Origin: an uncultured Collinsella sp.
GTDB lineage: Bacteria; Actinomycetota; Coriobacteriia; Coriobacteriales; Coriobacteriaceae
Assembly (NCBI GenBank): GCA_900551655.1
Contig: URWM01000107.1
Location: 1 to 5,960 of the forward strand
Direction: 5' to 3'
Length of the DNA stretch: 5,960 nucleotides
Of the stretch, positions 1 through 5,912 are shown piece after piece. Position 1 is the stretch's first letter. Each line of letters starts with the position of its first letter. A program made the translations under genes and the position numbers. The notes beneath the pieces are model-generated. The model searched no databases and had not been told where the DNA came from. It was given only the letters and a program-made list of their open reading frames with translations.

Positions 1-48
1 CGAGATTCCTCTACGTCTCGTGGGCTCGGAGATGTGTATAAGAGACAG
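1..48. other. Illumina Nextera i7 adapter (artificial sequence)
   Basis: This is not biological. In order it holds the last bases of P7 (CGAGAT, 1-6), an 8-base index (TCCTCTAC, 7-14, which reads GTAGAGGA on the other strand, matching the Nextera index I know as N712), the read-2 handle GTCTCGTGGGCTCGG (15-29) and the 19-bp Tn5 mosaic end AGATGTGTATAAGAGACAG (30-48). It is the exact reverse complement of 5913-5960. It should be trimmed. Any reading frame that crosses it gains spurious residues such as MYKRQ. Confidence 0.98.
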
Positions 49-1560
49 GTCTTCGAGCTCATCGGCCGAATCGCTTGGCTCCACGAGCGGACAGATCACG
101 TAGGCTTGTTGTCCCTTTTCGTGCGCCTCGCGAATGGCGCCATAGGCCAGGTCACGACTCGACTCGGTGAGGACGCGCGTCGTCACGCCGGCACCCGGAA
201 CGGGACGATGGCGGATGATGCTCGTATCTAGGTCGCCGTACACCGAAAGCGCCAGCGTGCGCGGGATCGGCGTGGCAGTCATGACAAGCAAGTCGGCACC
301 CGGTCCTTTTGCGCGCAGGGCGTTACGCTGGCCCACGCCAAAGCGGTGCTGCTCGTCGATCACCACAAGCGACAAATGCCTGAACGTAACGTTATCCGAA
401 AGCACCGCATGGGTACCAAAGAGCACGTCGAGCTCGCCAGACTGGAGCCGAGCATGAATCTGTTCACGTTCGGCCGCCGGCGTGGCGCCCGTCAGGAGCG
501 CCCAGGTCATGCCAGCTTGCGAGAGCAAGGGGCCGGTCTTATCGGCATATTGACGCGCCAGCACGCCCGTGGGCGCCATAACGCAGGCCTGGGTGCCGCT
601 ATCGGCCGCAACTGCCAACGCGCAGGCGGCAACGGCGGTCTTACCGGTACCGACGTCGCCCAGCAGTAGGCGGTTCATCACGCGCCCGCCATCGCACATG
701 TCGTGCAGGATGTCTTGGAACGCGGCCTCCTGCTCGTCGCTCAGCGAAAACGGCAGGGCCTCCTTGAGGGCCGCCAGGTGCCCGCCCGCGGCATGCGCAT
801 AAGGCACTACGTCGACCATACCGCCATCGTTGCGCAGACGCAGTGCGAGCTGCAAGCAGAGACACTCCTCATAGGCAAGACGCCGGCGTGCGACGTCGCG
901 CTCGGCCATGCTAGAGGGAAAGTGGATCGAGCGCAGCGCACGGGCATTGCTCATGAGCTTCCGCTTTGCGCGCAGCGGCGCGGGAATGGGATCGAACGGA
1001 TTGGCTGCCACTTCGAGCGCACCGCTCACGATACGGCGCATCCATGCCTGACTCACGCCATCACTCACGTAGTGGACCGGCAAAATGGTACCCGCGGCAC
1101 GCCCGTCCTCGAGCTTTTCAAAGTGGGGTGAGGCCATTTGCTTAAAACCATAAGCAAACTCGACCTTGCCCATCACGGCCAGACGGTCGCCCTGCTTAAG
1201 CTGTTGGGCAATCCAAGGCTGACGGAAAAAGGCAACCTGCAGCACGCCCGTCTCGTCCACGAGCGAGATCTCAGTCACCTGCATACGCGGACGGGGCTGC
1301 TTTTGGACAATGCGATCGACCGTGGCGATGATGGTGCACACGGTACCGATGGGCGCCATCTCGATGGACCACGAGCGAGTGAAGTCCAGGTAGCGATGAG
1401 GAATATGGAGAAGGAGGTCCCCCACCGTCCGAATTCCCAGACGGCGAAGGGCCTCCTCACGTTTACCCGAAACATATTTGAGTCGCGCGATATCCTCGTC
1501 GAGCGCATTGCTCTGGGCAAAGCGCTCCGAGACGCGCGGCACGGAGCACAGCTCGGACAT
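49..1560 (-). CDS. recG: ATP-dependent DNA helicase RecG, 3' end missing
   Basis: RecG is a superfamily 2 double-stranded DNA translocase that remodels stalled replication forks and Holliday junctions. The reading frame starts at the ATG at 1560-1558 and stays open for 504 codons to the adapter junction, continuing through the adapter without a stop. The N-terminal part (about residues 20-200) is the helix-hairpin and OB-fold wedge region, with RLGIRTVGDLLLHIPHRYLD near residue 40. The helicase core begins near residue 275. It shows Walker A GDVGTGKT (301-308), motif Ia MAPTGVLARQ (328-337), GTHA (382-385), the DEQH box in DEQHRFGV (402-409) and motif III TATPIPRT (428-435). E. coli RecG has 693 residues, so motifs IV-VI and the C-terminal TRG region are absent here because the contig ends. 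The gene follows fakA after 10 bp, so it is probably the last visible member of the yloU-fakA-recG operon. Family assignment is secure. Confidence 0.95.
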
Positions 1561-1569
1561 GGGCAGATG

Positions 1570-1575
1570 CCTACT
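1570..1575 (-). promoter_or_regulatory. ribosome binding site of recG
   Basis: On the minus strand AGTAGG lies nine bases before the recG ATG and overlaps the fakA stop codon (TAG, 1573-1571). It is a five-of-six match to AGGAGG. The overlap with the upstream stop suggests translational coupling, in which ribosomes finishing fakA help initiate recG. It supports the ATG at 1560 as the start. Confidence 0.5.
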
Positions 1576-3232
1576 CGATCGAGAAGATCACGGGATAGAG
1601 CGGCTGCTCGCCACGATGGGCATCAATCTCCAGGTCGGGCTGAGCCTCCTCGATAGCGTCGACGATCTCCTGGAAGGCCTCGTCGGACAGCTCCTCGCCG
1701 GCCAGAATCGTCAGCGCGTCGCCCTCCTCTTCCTCCTGCATGCGGTTGATGCAGTCGAGCGTGACCTGCTTCACGTCGGAGCCGACCACGTCGATGGAGC
1801 CGGCAATGATACCCATGACGTCACCGGAGTGAATCGGAGAGCCATCAGAGGCGCTGGAATCGCGCACGGCGCGGGTGACCTCGCCATCGCGGACCTCGCT
1901 GATGGCGTCGACCATGGCGGCAACGGCGTCCTCGAGCTCAGAATCGGGCAGGACCGCGAACAGTGCGGAGAAGGCCTGCGGGACGGTCTTGGTGGGAACG
2001 ACGGCGACCTTCTTGTCGGTGCAGGCGGAAGCAGCGGCCTCGGCAGCCATGCGGATGTTGCCGTTATTGGGCAGGATGATGACCGAGGTCGCGTTGACCT
2101 GGTCGACGGCGCCCAGCAGGTCGGCGGTCGAGGGATTCATGGTTTGGCCGCCCGACACGATCACGTCGACGCCGAGGGACTTGAGGATGTCGGCCTCGCC
2201 AGACCCGGCCGCAACGGCAACAAAGCCCAGGGCCTTCGCGGGCTCGGCGGTCTTCTCCTGGTCCTCATGGATCTTAGCGGTACGGTCGTGGGCCTCCATC
2301 TCCATGTTGTGGATAAAGACCTCGTAGATCTGACCAAGCTGAAGCATGTGCTCAAGCACCAGGTTGGGGGTGTTGGAGTGCACATGGATCTTGTAGTCGG
2401 GATAGGCGCCCACGAGAAGCTCGCAGTCGCCCATGGAGCCCAGGAACTTCAGGCACTCGTCCTCGTCAAAGGGAGCGTCGGCCTTAAAGAGGAACTCGTT
2501 GCAGTAGCGGAACTCCGAGCCCTCCCAGTCGTCGTTGGCCTCAATTTCGACGCGATCGAGGGCCGCGTCGCGTGCAGAGCCAGCGGAATCAAACGTGGCG
2601 GAGAAATCCTCGACCACGGTGCTGCGGCCAAGAGCGGCGGCAACAAAGTTCTCCAAGAAGATGGCAAAGCCAAAGGCGCCGGAGTCGACCACGCCGTTCT
2701 CCTTCAGAACGGGCAGCAGGTCGGGCGTGCGGGCGACGGACTGGTAGGCCTCGACGACGATGGCGTCGAGCGCATCCTCGGCAGAGAACTTCTTCTTCTC
2801 GCACTCGTCTGCCTTGGTCGAAACATCACGCAGGACCGTGAGGATCGTGCCCTCGATGGGCTTACGGACAGCCTGGAAGGCGACCTTGACGGCACGACGG
2901 AAGGCGAAGGCGATATTGGCGGACGTAATGTGTTCATCGGCAGAGACAAGGCCCTCGGCCACACCACGCAGAATCTGCGAGGTGATGACACCGGAGTTGC
3001 CGCGGGCGCCCATCAGGGAGCCGTGGGTGATGGCGCCAGCAATGGCCTCCATGTCGGCATCGGCGGGAAGGGCGGAAAGCTCCTTGGTCACCGAAGCGAG
3101 CGTGAGCGACATGTTGGTGCCGGTGTCGCCGTCGGGTACGGGGAAGACGTTGAGCTTGTTGATCTCCTCGGCCTTTTCGGAAACGGCAGCCGCAGCGATC
3201 GGAAAACAGGTGCGAATGGTCTTTGCAATCAT
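1571..3232 (-). CDS. fakA: fatty acid kinase subunit FakA (YloV, DAK2 family)
   Basis: FakA is the ATP-binding subunit that phosphorylates fatty acids presented by a DegV-type FakB carrier, feeding exogenous fatty acids into phospholipid synthesis. The protein has 553 residues, the usual family length. The N-terminal DAK2/DhaL-type kinase domain (about 1-200) carries NVFPVPDGDTGTNM (28-41), whose aspartates D34 and D36 would coordinate Mg-ATP, and GARGNSGVITSQILRG (75-90). The middle domain has the HVHSNTP motif (283-289), corresponding to the conserved histidine pair known in staphylococcal FakA. The C-terminal domain has SGGQTMNPST (360-369) and ILPNNGNIRMAA (386-397), and ends in the family-typical YPVIFSIE. 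The start is the ATG at 3232, 27 bp after yloU, and the stop is TAG. No fakB/degV gene is in the window, so the partner must be encoded elsewhere. Older annotations call it DAK2 domain protein or YloV. The specific substrate is inferred from the family. Confidence 0.93.
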   Translation of the reverse strand: MIAKTIRTCFPIAAAAVSEKAEEINKLNVFPVPDGDTGTNMSLTLASVTKELSALPADADMEAIAGAITHGSLMGARGNSGVITSQILRGVAEGLVSADEHITSANIAFAFRRAVKVAFQAVRKPIEGTILTVLRDVSTKADECEKKKFSAEDALDAIVVEAYQSVARTPDLLPVLKENGVVDSGAFGFAIFLENFVAAALGRSTVVEDFSATFDSAGSARDAALDRVEIEANDDWEGSEFRYCNEFLFKADAPFDEDECLKFLGSMGDCELLVGAYPDYKIHVHSNTPNLVLEHMLQLGQIYEVFIHNMEMEAHDRTAKIHEDQEKTAEPAKALGFVAVAAGSGEADILKSLGVDVIVSGGQTMNPSTADLLGAVDQVNATSVIILPNNGNIRMAAEAAASACTDKKVAVVPTKTVPQAFSALFAVLPDSELEDAVAAMVDAISEVRDGEVTRAVRDSSASDGSPIHSGDVMGIIAGSIDVVGSDVKQVTLDCINRMQEEEEGDALTILAGEELSDEAFQEIVDAIEEAQPDLEIDAHRGEQPLYPVIFSIE

Positions 3233-3244
3233 GAGTAGTGAAAT

Positions 3245-3248
3245 CTCC
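3245..3248 (-). promoter_or_regulatory. possible ribosome binding site of fakA
   Basis: GGAG on the minus strand lies in the 27-bp gap after yloU, twelve bases before the fakA ATG. This spacing is longer than optimal. No in-frame alternative start lies closer, so the ATG at 3232 remains the best choice, perhaps helped by coupling to yloU translation. Confidence 0.45.
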
Positions 3249-3259
3249 GTATTCGGATG

Positions 3260-3616
3260 CTAGTTCAGACGGCTCTTGAGCGCGTCGATGTGAATGCCGA
3301 TCTTAAGGCTGGCGGGATCGATCTGAGCGATCTCCTGCAGGGTGAAGGCGACGGAGCTCGAAAGATTGTGGCAGACGGACTTCATGTTGACGCCGTTCTC
3401 GAGCACGACGTGAAGGTCGACCGTAAGGCCGTTCTCGTCGGCGGAAACAAGCACGCCCTTGCGGAGGCGCTGGCCGGCAAGCAGGCGCACGCTCTCGGCG
3501 CCCTGGAGCTGTTCGGCCATACCGACGACGCCGTAGCACGTCATCGCGGCATAACCGGCAATATCGGCAATAACGTCGTTCGAGACGCTCAGGCTGCCGT
3601 TAATGGTCTCAGACAC
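3260..3616 (-). CDS. yloU: Asp23/Gls24 family protein (YloU)
   Basis: This is a small (118-residue) Asp23/Gls24 family protein. Members are cytoplasmic and often associated with alkaline or envelope stress; the exact role of YloU is not established. The family core is clear: SLSVSNDVIADIAGYAAMTC (8-27), then YGVVGMAEQL (28-37), the VDLHVVLENGVNM segment (66-78) and a C-terminal helix ending in IGIHIDALKSRLN. I chose the GTG at 3616-3614 as start. AAGGAG sits six bases upstream, and the resulting N-terminus MSETINGSLSVS is family-like. A longer frame begins at an ATG at 3649 and adds eleven residues, but it would read through that ribosome binding site and add unconserved residues. The gene heads a cluster with fakA and recG, as in B. 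subtilis, where yloU and yloV are adjacent. Function beyond the family is unknown. Confidence 0.9.
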   Translation of the reverse strand: MSETINGSLSVSNDVIADIAGYAAMTCYGVVGMAEQLQGAESVRLLAGQRLRKGVLVSADENGLTVDLHVVLENGVNMKSVCHNLSSSVAFTLQEIAQIDPASLKIGIHIDALKSRLN

Positions 3617-3622
3617 AAGAAT

Positions 3623-3628
3623 CTCCTT
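3623..3628 (-). promoter_or_regulatory. strong ribosome binding site that fixes the yloU start
   Basis: AAGGAG on the minus strand, with six bases (ATTCTT) to the GTG at 3616. It is the best Shine-Dalgarno match in the window. It decides for the GTG start over the upstream ATG at 3649, whose upstream sequence shows no comparable site. Confidence 0.85.
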
Positions 3629-3774
3629 TTCTGGTGCTCGCGGCACCATGTCGTGGGAGCAATCATTCCAACATTTTACAACGACCGCGCCATGTTAAGG
3701 CGGCGGGGTTCACGATTACATCCTCGACACGAAATGTTGATACGGTAACGTTCGCCACAGGCGATCGCGGCATG
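3629..3774 (-). promoter_or_regulatory. leader region of the yloU-fakA-recG cluster, promoter not resolved
   Basis: This stretch lies between the tRNA terminator and yloU and must hold the cluster's promoter, because the terminator should block read-through from the tRNA. It contains no gene. The best minus-strand -10-like hexamer is TAAAAT (3678-3673), but the nearest -35-like hexamer, TTAACA (3698-3693), is only 14 bp away, shorter than the usual 16-18. A second candidate, TGTAAT with TCAACA upstream, also has 14-bp spacing. I cannot choose a start site. Confidence 0.3.
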
Positions 3775-3804
3775 AAAAAACCCGCCGCATATGCGACGGG
3801 TTTT
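3775..3804 (-). terminator. intrinsic terminator of tRNA-Asn
   Basis: On the minus strand a 10-bp stem (arms 3800-3791 and 3790-3781, one mismatch, centred on CGCATATGCG) is followed by six T residues (3780-3775). It lies six bases past the encoded CCA of the tRNA. Four T residues follow the stem on the plus strand too, so weak bidirectional action is possible. It separates the tRNA transcript from the yloU cluster. Confidence 0.88.
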
Positions 3805-3810
3805 ACAACC

Positions 3811-3885
3811 TGGCTCCCCGGGTAGGACTCGAACCTACAACAGCGCGGTTAACAGCCGCGTGCTCTACCATTGAGCTACCGAGGA
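3811..3885 (-). tRNA. tRNA-Asn (anticodon GTT)
   Basis: A complete 75-nt cloverleaf with encoded CCA. The acceptor arms TCCTCGG and CCGGGGA pair with one T-G wobble. The D stem is GCTC/GAGC. The anticodon stem CGCGG/CCGCG encloses loop CTGTTAA, giving anticodon GTT (3853-3851) for asparagine. The variable loop has five bases. The T arm GTAGG/CCTAC holds the TTCGAGT loop. The discriminator base is G. It has its own promoter and terminator, so it is a single-gene transcription unit. Confidence 0.97.
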
Positions 3886-3915
3886 ATAGGTGCGTGCTCT
3901 CAAGCAACGAAGTTT

Positions 3916-3943
3916 ATTATACGGACGATTGGGCGAAGGGCAA
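3916..3943 (-). promoter_or_regulatory. promoter of tRNA-Asn (-35 TTGCCC, -10 TATAAT)
   Basis: On the minus strand a perfect TATAAT (3921-3916) lies 16 bp downstream of TTGCCC (3943-3938, four of six matches to TTGACA). Directly upstream of the -35, positions 3944-3963 form a run rich in A and T that could act as an UP element, as is common for stable-RNA promoters. Transcription would begin roughly 20-25 bp before the mature tRNA 5' end. It would be read by the housekeeping sigma factor encoded next door. Confidence 0.82.
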
Positions 3944-3970
3944 GAACTTTTTTAAGAATTTTTCCGACTC

Positions 3971-4024
3971 AGTCATTGGGGACGTTCTTAAACGACCAGC
4001 CATTCAAGAACGTCCCCAATGACT
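3971..4024. repeat. perfect 19-bp inverted repeat, REP/MITE-like element
   Basis: The left arm AGTCATTGGGGACGTTCTT (3971-3989) and right arm (4006-4024) are exact reverse complements, separated by a 16-base loop. Neither side is followed by a T run, so it is not a standard intrinsic terminator. It lies between the rpoD hairpin and the tRNA-Asn promoter, outside any coding sequence. A long perfect stem with a GGGGAC/GTCCCC core resembles palindromic repeats mobilised by REP-associated (IS200-like) transposases. That link is inference from form only. Confidence 0.8.
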
Positions 4025-4029
4025 ACATG

Positions 4030-4062
4030 AAAGCGCCCCCAAGCGGATGTACTTGAGGGCGC
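4030..4062 (-). terminator. putative terminator hairpin after rpoD
   Basis: On the minus strand, eleven bases past the rpoD stop, arms 4062-4052 and 4043-4033 form an 11-bp G+C-rich stem with one T-G wobble and an eight-base loop, followed by only three T residues. Position and stem strength support a terminator. The short T tail makes it weak, or dependent on other factors. Confidence 0.6.
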
Positions 4063-4073
4063 CTCTTGCTTGA

Positions 4074-5417
4074 CTAGCTCTCGATATAGTCTTTCAACTT
4101 GCTCGAGCGACTCGGGTGGCGGAGCTTGGCCAGAGTCTTGGACTCGATCTGGCGAATACGCTCGCGCGTGACGCCAAACTCGCGACCGACTTCCTCGAGC
4201 GTGCGGGGATGTCCGTCGACGAGACCAAAGCGAAGCTCGATAACCTTGCGCTCGCGATCGGCAAGCGAATCGAGCACCTGGGTGAGCTGCTCCTGCAGCA
4301 TGGAGAAGCTGGCGGCATCGGGCGGAACGATAGCCTGGGAGTCCTCGATGAAGTCGCCCAGCTGGGAATCCTCTTCCTCGCCGATCGGGGTCTCGAGCGA
4401 CACGGGCTCCTGCGAAATCTTCTGGATCTCACGGACGCGGTCGGCGCTCATGTCCATCTCGGCACCGATCTCCTCGGGGGTCGGGTCGCGACCCAGATCC
4501 TGGAGGAGCTGGCGTTGCACGCGGACGAGCTTGTTGATGGTCTCGACCATGTGCACGGGAATACGGATGGTACGGGCCTGGTCGGCAATAGCGCGCGTAA
4601 TGGCCTGACGGATCCACCACGTGGCGTACGTGGAGAACTTAAAGCCCTTCTGGTAGTCGAACTTCTCGACGGCGCGGATCAGACCGAGGTTGCCCTCCTG
4701 GATTAGATCCAGGAACAGCATGCCACGGCCGACATAGCGCTTGGCAATGGAGACGACCAGACGCAGGTTTGCGCTAATGAGCGCCTGCTTGGCCTCAAGA
4801 CCAACGTTCTCGATACGCGTAAGACGACGCATCTCGGAGCGTGTGAGTTCAATCTCGCCCGCATCAGCAGCCTCGAGCTTCTCGGTAGCCTCGAGACCGG
4901 CCTCGATCTTCATGGCCAAATCGACCTCTTCAGATGCGGTCAGCAGGTCGACCTTACCGATCTCCTTGAGGTACATACGAACCGGGTCGCCGGTCAGCAT
5001 CACCGTGGAGGCATCGATGCCGCGCACGCGCGAACGCGAACGAGACGTGCGCACGGTGCGCTTCTTCTTGCTCTTGGAAGAGCCCATCTCGGCGTCGGCC
5101 TGGCGGGCCATCTTAAGCTCGTGATCGTCGAGCGAGCCGGAATCATGCTCGTCGTCGTCATCGAAATCGTCGGTATCGTTATCGTCATCGTCGACGCCCA
5201 TCGGGGCGTCGTCGTTTCCGCTCGCGGAGATAATCTGGATGCCGCTGTTGCGCAGCGCGGAATACACCGCGTTGAGCTGCTCATCAGAAACATCGATATC
5301 CTTCAGGGCGACCTGAATCTCGTCCTCGGTTACCGAAGTCCTGTTTGAGCCGTTGCCCATGAGCTTTGCAACGTAGGATTCCAGCCCAGTACCCGTGCTC
5401 TCAGTCTTTTTTGGCAC
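4074..5417 (-). CDS. rpoD: RNA polymerase primary sigma factor RpoD/SigA
   Basis: This is the primary (group 1) sigma factor, which directs core RNA polymerase to -35/-10 promoters of housekeeping genes. It has 447 residues. A short region 1.1-like segment lies near 29-65. An acidic stretch follows (69-92, many Asp), then a basic Lys/Arg/Ser stretch (114-132). Region 1.2 begins with [12 protein letters not shown] (144-155). Region 2 runs about 215-290, with [17 protein letters not shown] (216-232), [19 protein letters not shown] (237-255) and the promoter-melting and -10-reading segment [17 protein letters not shown] (261-277). Region 3 includes [12 protein letters not shown] (307-318). Region 4.2 carries the -35-reading helix-turn-helix [20 protein letters not shown] (406-425). 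Translation starts at a GTG with AAGGGAG five bases upstream; the stop is TAG. It lies 110 bp after the probable dnaG gene, the common dnaG-rpoD arrangement. Confidence 0.97.
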   Translation of the reverse strand: MPKKTESTGTGLESYVAKLMGNGSNRTSVTEDEIQVALKDIDVSDEQLNAVYSALRNSGIQIISASGNDDAPMGVDDDDNDTDDFDDDDEHDSGSLDDHELKMARQADAEMGSSKSKKKRTVRTSRSRSRVRGIDASTVMLTGDPVRMYLKEIGKVDLLTASEEVDLAMKIEAGLEATEKLEAADAGEIELTRSEMRRLTRIENVGLEAKQALISANLRLVVSIAKRYVGRGMLFLDLIQEGNLGLIRAVEKFDYQKGFKFSTYATWWIRQAITRAIADQARTIRIPVHMVETINKLVRVQRQLLQDLGRDPTPEEIGAEMDMSADRVREIQKISQEPVSLETPIGEEEDSQLGDFIEDSQAIVPPDAASFSMLQEQLTQVLDSLADRERKVIELRFGLVDGHPRTLEEVGREFGVTRERIRQIESKTLAKLRHPSRSSKLKDYIES

Positions 5418-5527
5418 AGATTCTCCCTTCGTAGTCCACAGGACTCAATACTTTAGCACACACATGGACGTCTATACCCAAAATAAAGACAGGATATAGG
5501 CGAGAATACGCTGGTTGGCCACAACAT
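5418..5527 (-). promoter_or_regulatory. dnaG-rpoD intergenic region with possible rpoD promoter
   Basis: This gap holds no gene. Two minus-strand -10-like hexamers are visible, TAAAGT (5455-5450) and TATAGA (5476-5471), but neither has a recognisable -35 at 16-18 bp. A small dyad, AGTCC-ACA-GGACT (5433-5445), lies just upstream of the ribosome binding site, within what would be the 5' leader. rpoD may be transcribed from here, from dnaG read-through, or both. Confidence 0.3.
5423..5429 (-). promoter_or_regulatory. ribosome binding site of rpoD
   Basis: AAGGGAG on the minus strand, five bases before the GTG at 5417-5415. It supports the GTG as the true rpoD start. Confidence 0.75.
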
Positions 5528-5912
5528 CTAGGCCTGATCGGCACCTGCGGTCTCCAAACCGATCAAACGGAACGGGTCGGCCACGCCACCGATCGACTTT
5601 TGGAGCTCGCGCTGGCGCTGTGAATCTTGCACCGCCTGCATCGTCAGCACGCGACGGGCCTCATCGTCGAGTGAACGGTCCTGGCGCAGCCTGGCCTGTG
5701 CGGCACGCATGCGGCGCTTGATGGTGTAGAGCTCGAGCGTATCGAGCATAAACACGATGTTCGTCTCGGTGGGGTGCTTGCTCGTCGCCGAGATGCGCCC
5801 GGCACTCACAAGCGTTGCCGCATCGGGACACACCGAGCGTGCCGCATCCATGCAGGCTGCAGGATCGGTTCCCGGCGGCGTTGCCAGAACGGCCCACGCG
5901 ATGGACTCGTGA
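5528..5912 (-). CDS. dnaG: probable DNA primase DnaG, C-terminal fragment
   Basis: The last 127 codons of a gene whose 5' part is cut by the adapter at 5913; the first complete codon begins at 5911. The stop is TAG (5530-5528). No catalytic primase motif (zinc finger or TOPRIM) falls in the fragment. It is mostly predicted helix, with NIVFMLDTLELYTIKRRMRA (51-70), then a charged helix to about residue 105 (QAVQDSQRQRELQKSI, 92-107). This suits the C-terminal helicase-binding domain of DnaG, which docks on the replicative helicase DnaB. The assignment rests mainly on its position directly upstream of rpoD in the same orientation, plus this helical pattern; primase C-termini are poorly conserved. 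Residues N-terminal to HESIAWAV in a naive translation (MGSEMCIRDS) are adapter-encoded and not real. Confidence 0.7.

Noticed and set aside
34..231. A 65-codon plus-strand frame beginning MYKRQ
   Set aside because: It starts inside the adapter and overlaps recG in antisense; the start codon is artificial.
49..1560. recG as a natural pseudogene or truncation
   Set aside because: The frame is intact up to the adapter junction and passes through it without a stop, so the loss is a contig boundary, not a mutation.
703..1656. Two plus-strand frames (142 and 172 codons) opposite recG
   Set aside because: They are antisense shadows of recG, with no recognisable domain and no convincing ribosome binding site.
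1478..3238. A 586-codon open frame on the plus strand across fakA
   Set aside because: It mirrors fakA and the start of recG on the opposite strand. Its composition (Gly, Asp, Leu, Val, Gly-rich repeats) is the antisense shadow expected of GC-rich codon bias. It has no family motif, and the minus-strand genes are unmistakable.
3257..3748. A 163-codon plus-strand frame over yloU
   Set aside because: It is antisense to yloU and runs into the leader; no family features, and yloU has a strong ribosome binding site.
3971..4024. The 19-bp inverted repeat as an intrinsic terminator
   Set aside because: Neither strand has a T run directly after the stem, so it is better described as a palindromic repeat.
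3871..4056. A 61-codon plus-strand frame across the tRNA 5' end and the palindrome
   Set aside because: It overlaps the tRNA, its promoter and a perfect inverted repeat, none of which fits a protein gene.
4116..4706. A 196-codon plus-strand frame opposite rpoD
   Set aside because: It is the antisense shadow of the conserved sigma region 2-4 coding sequence.
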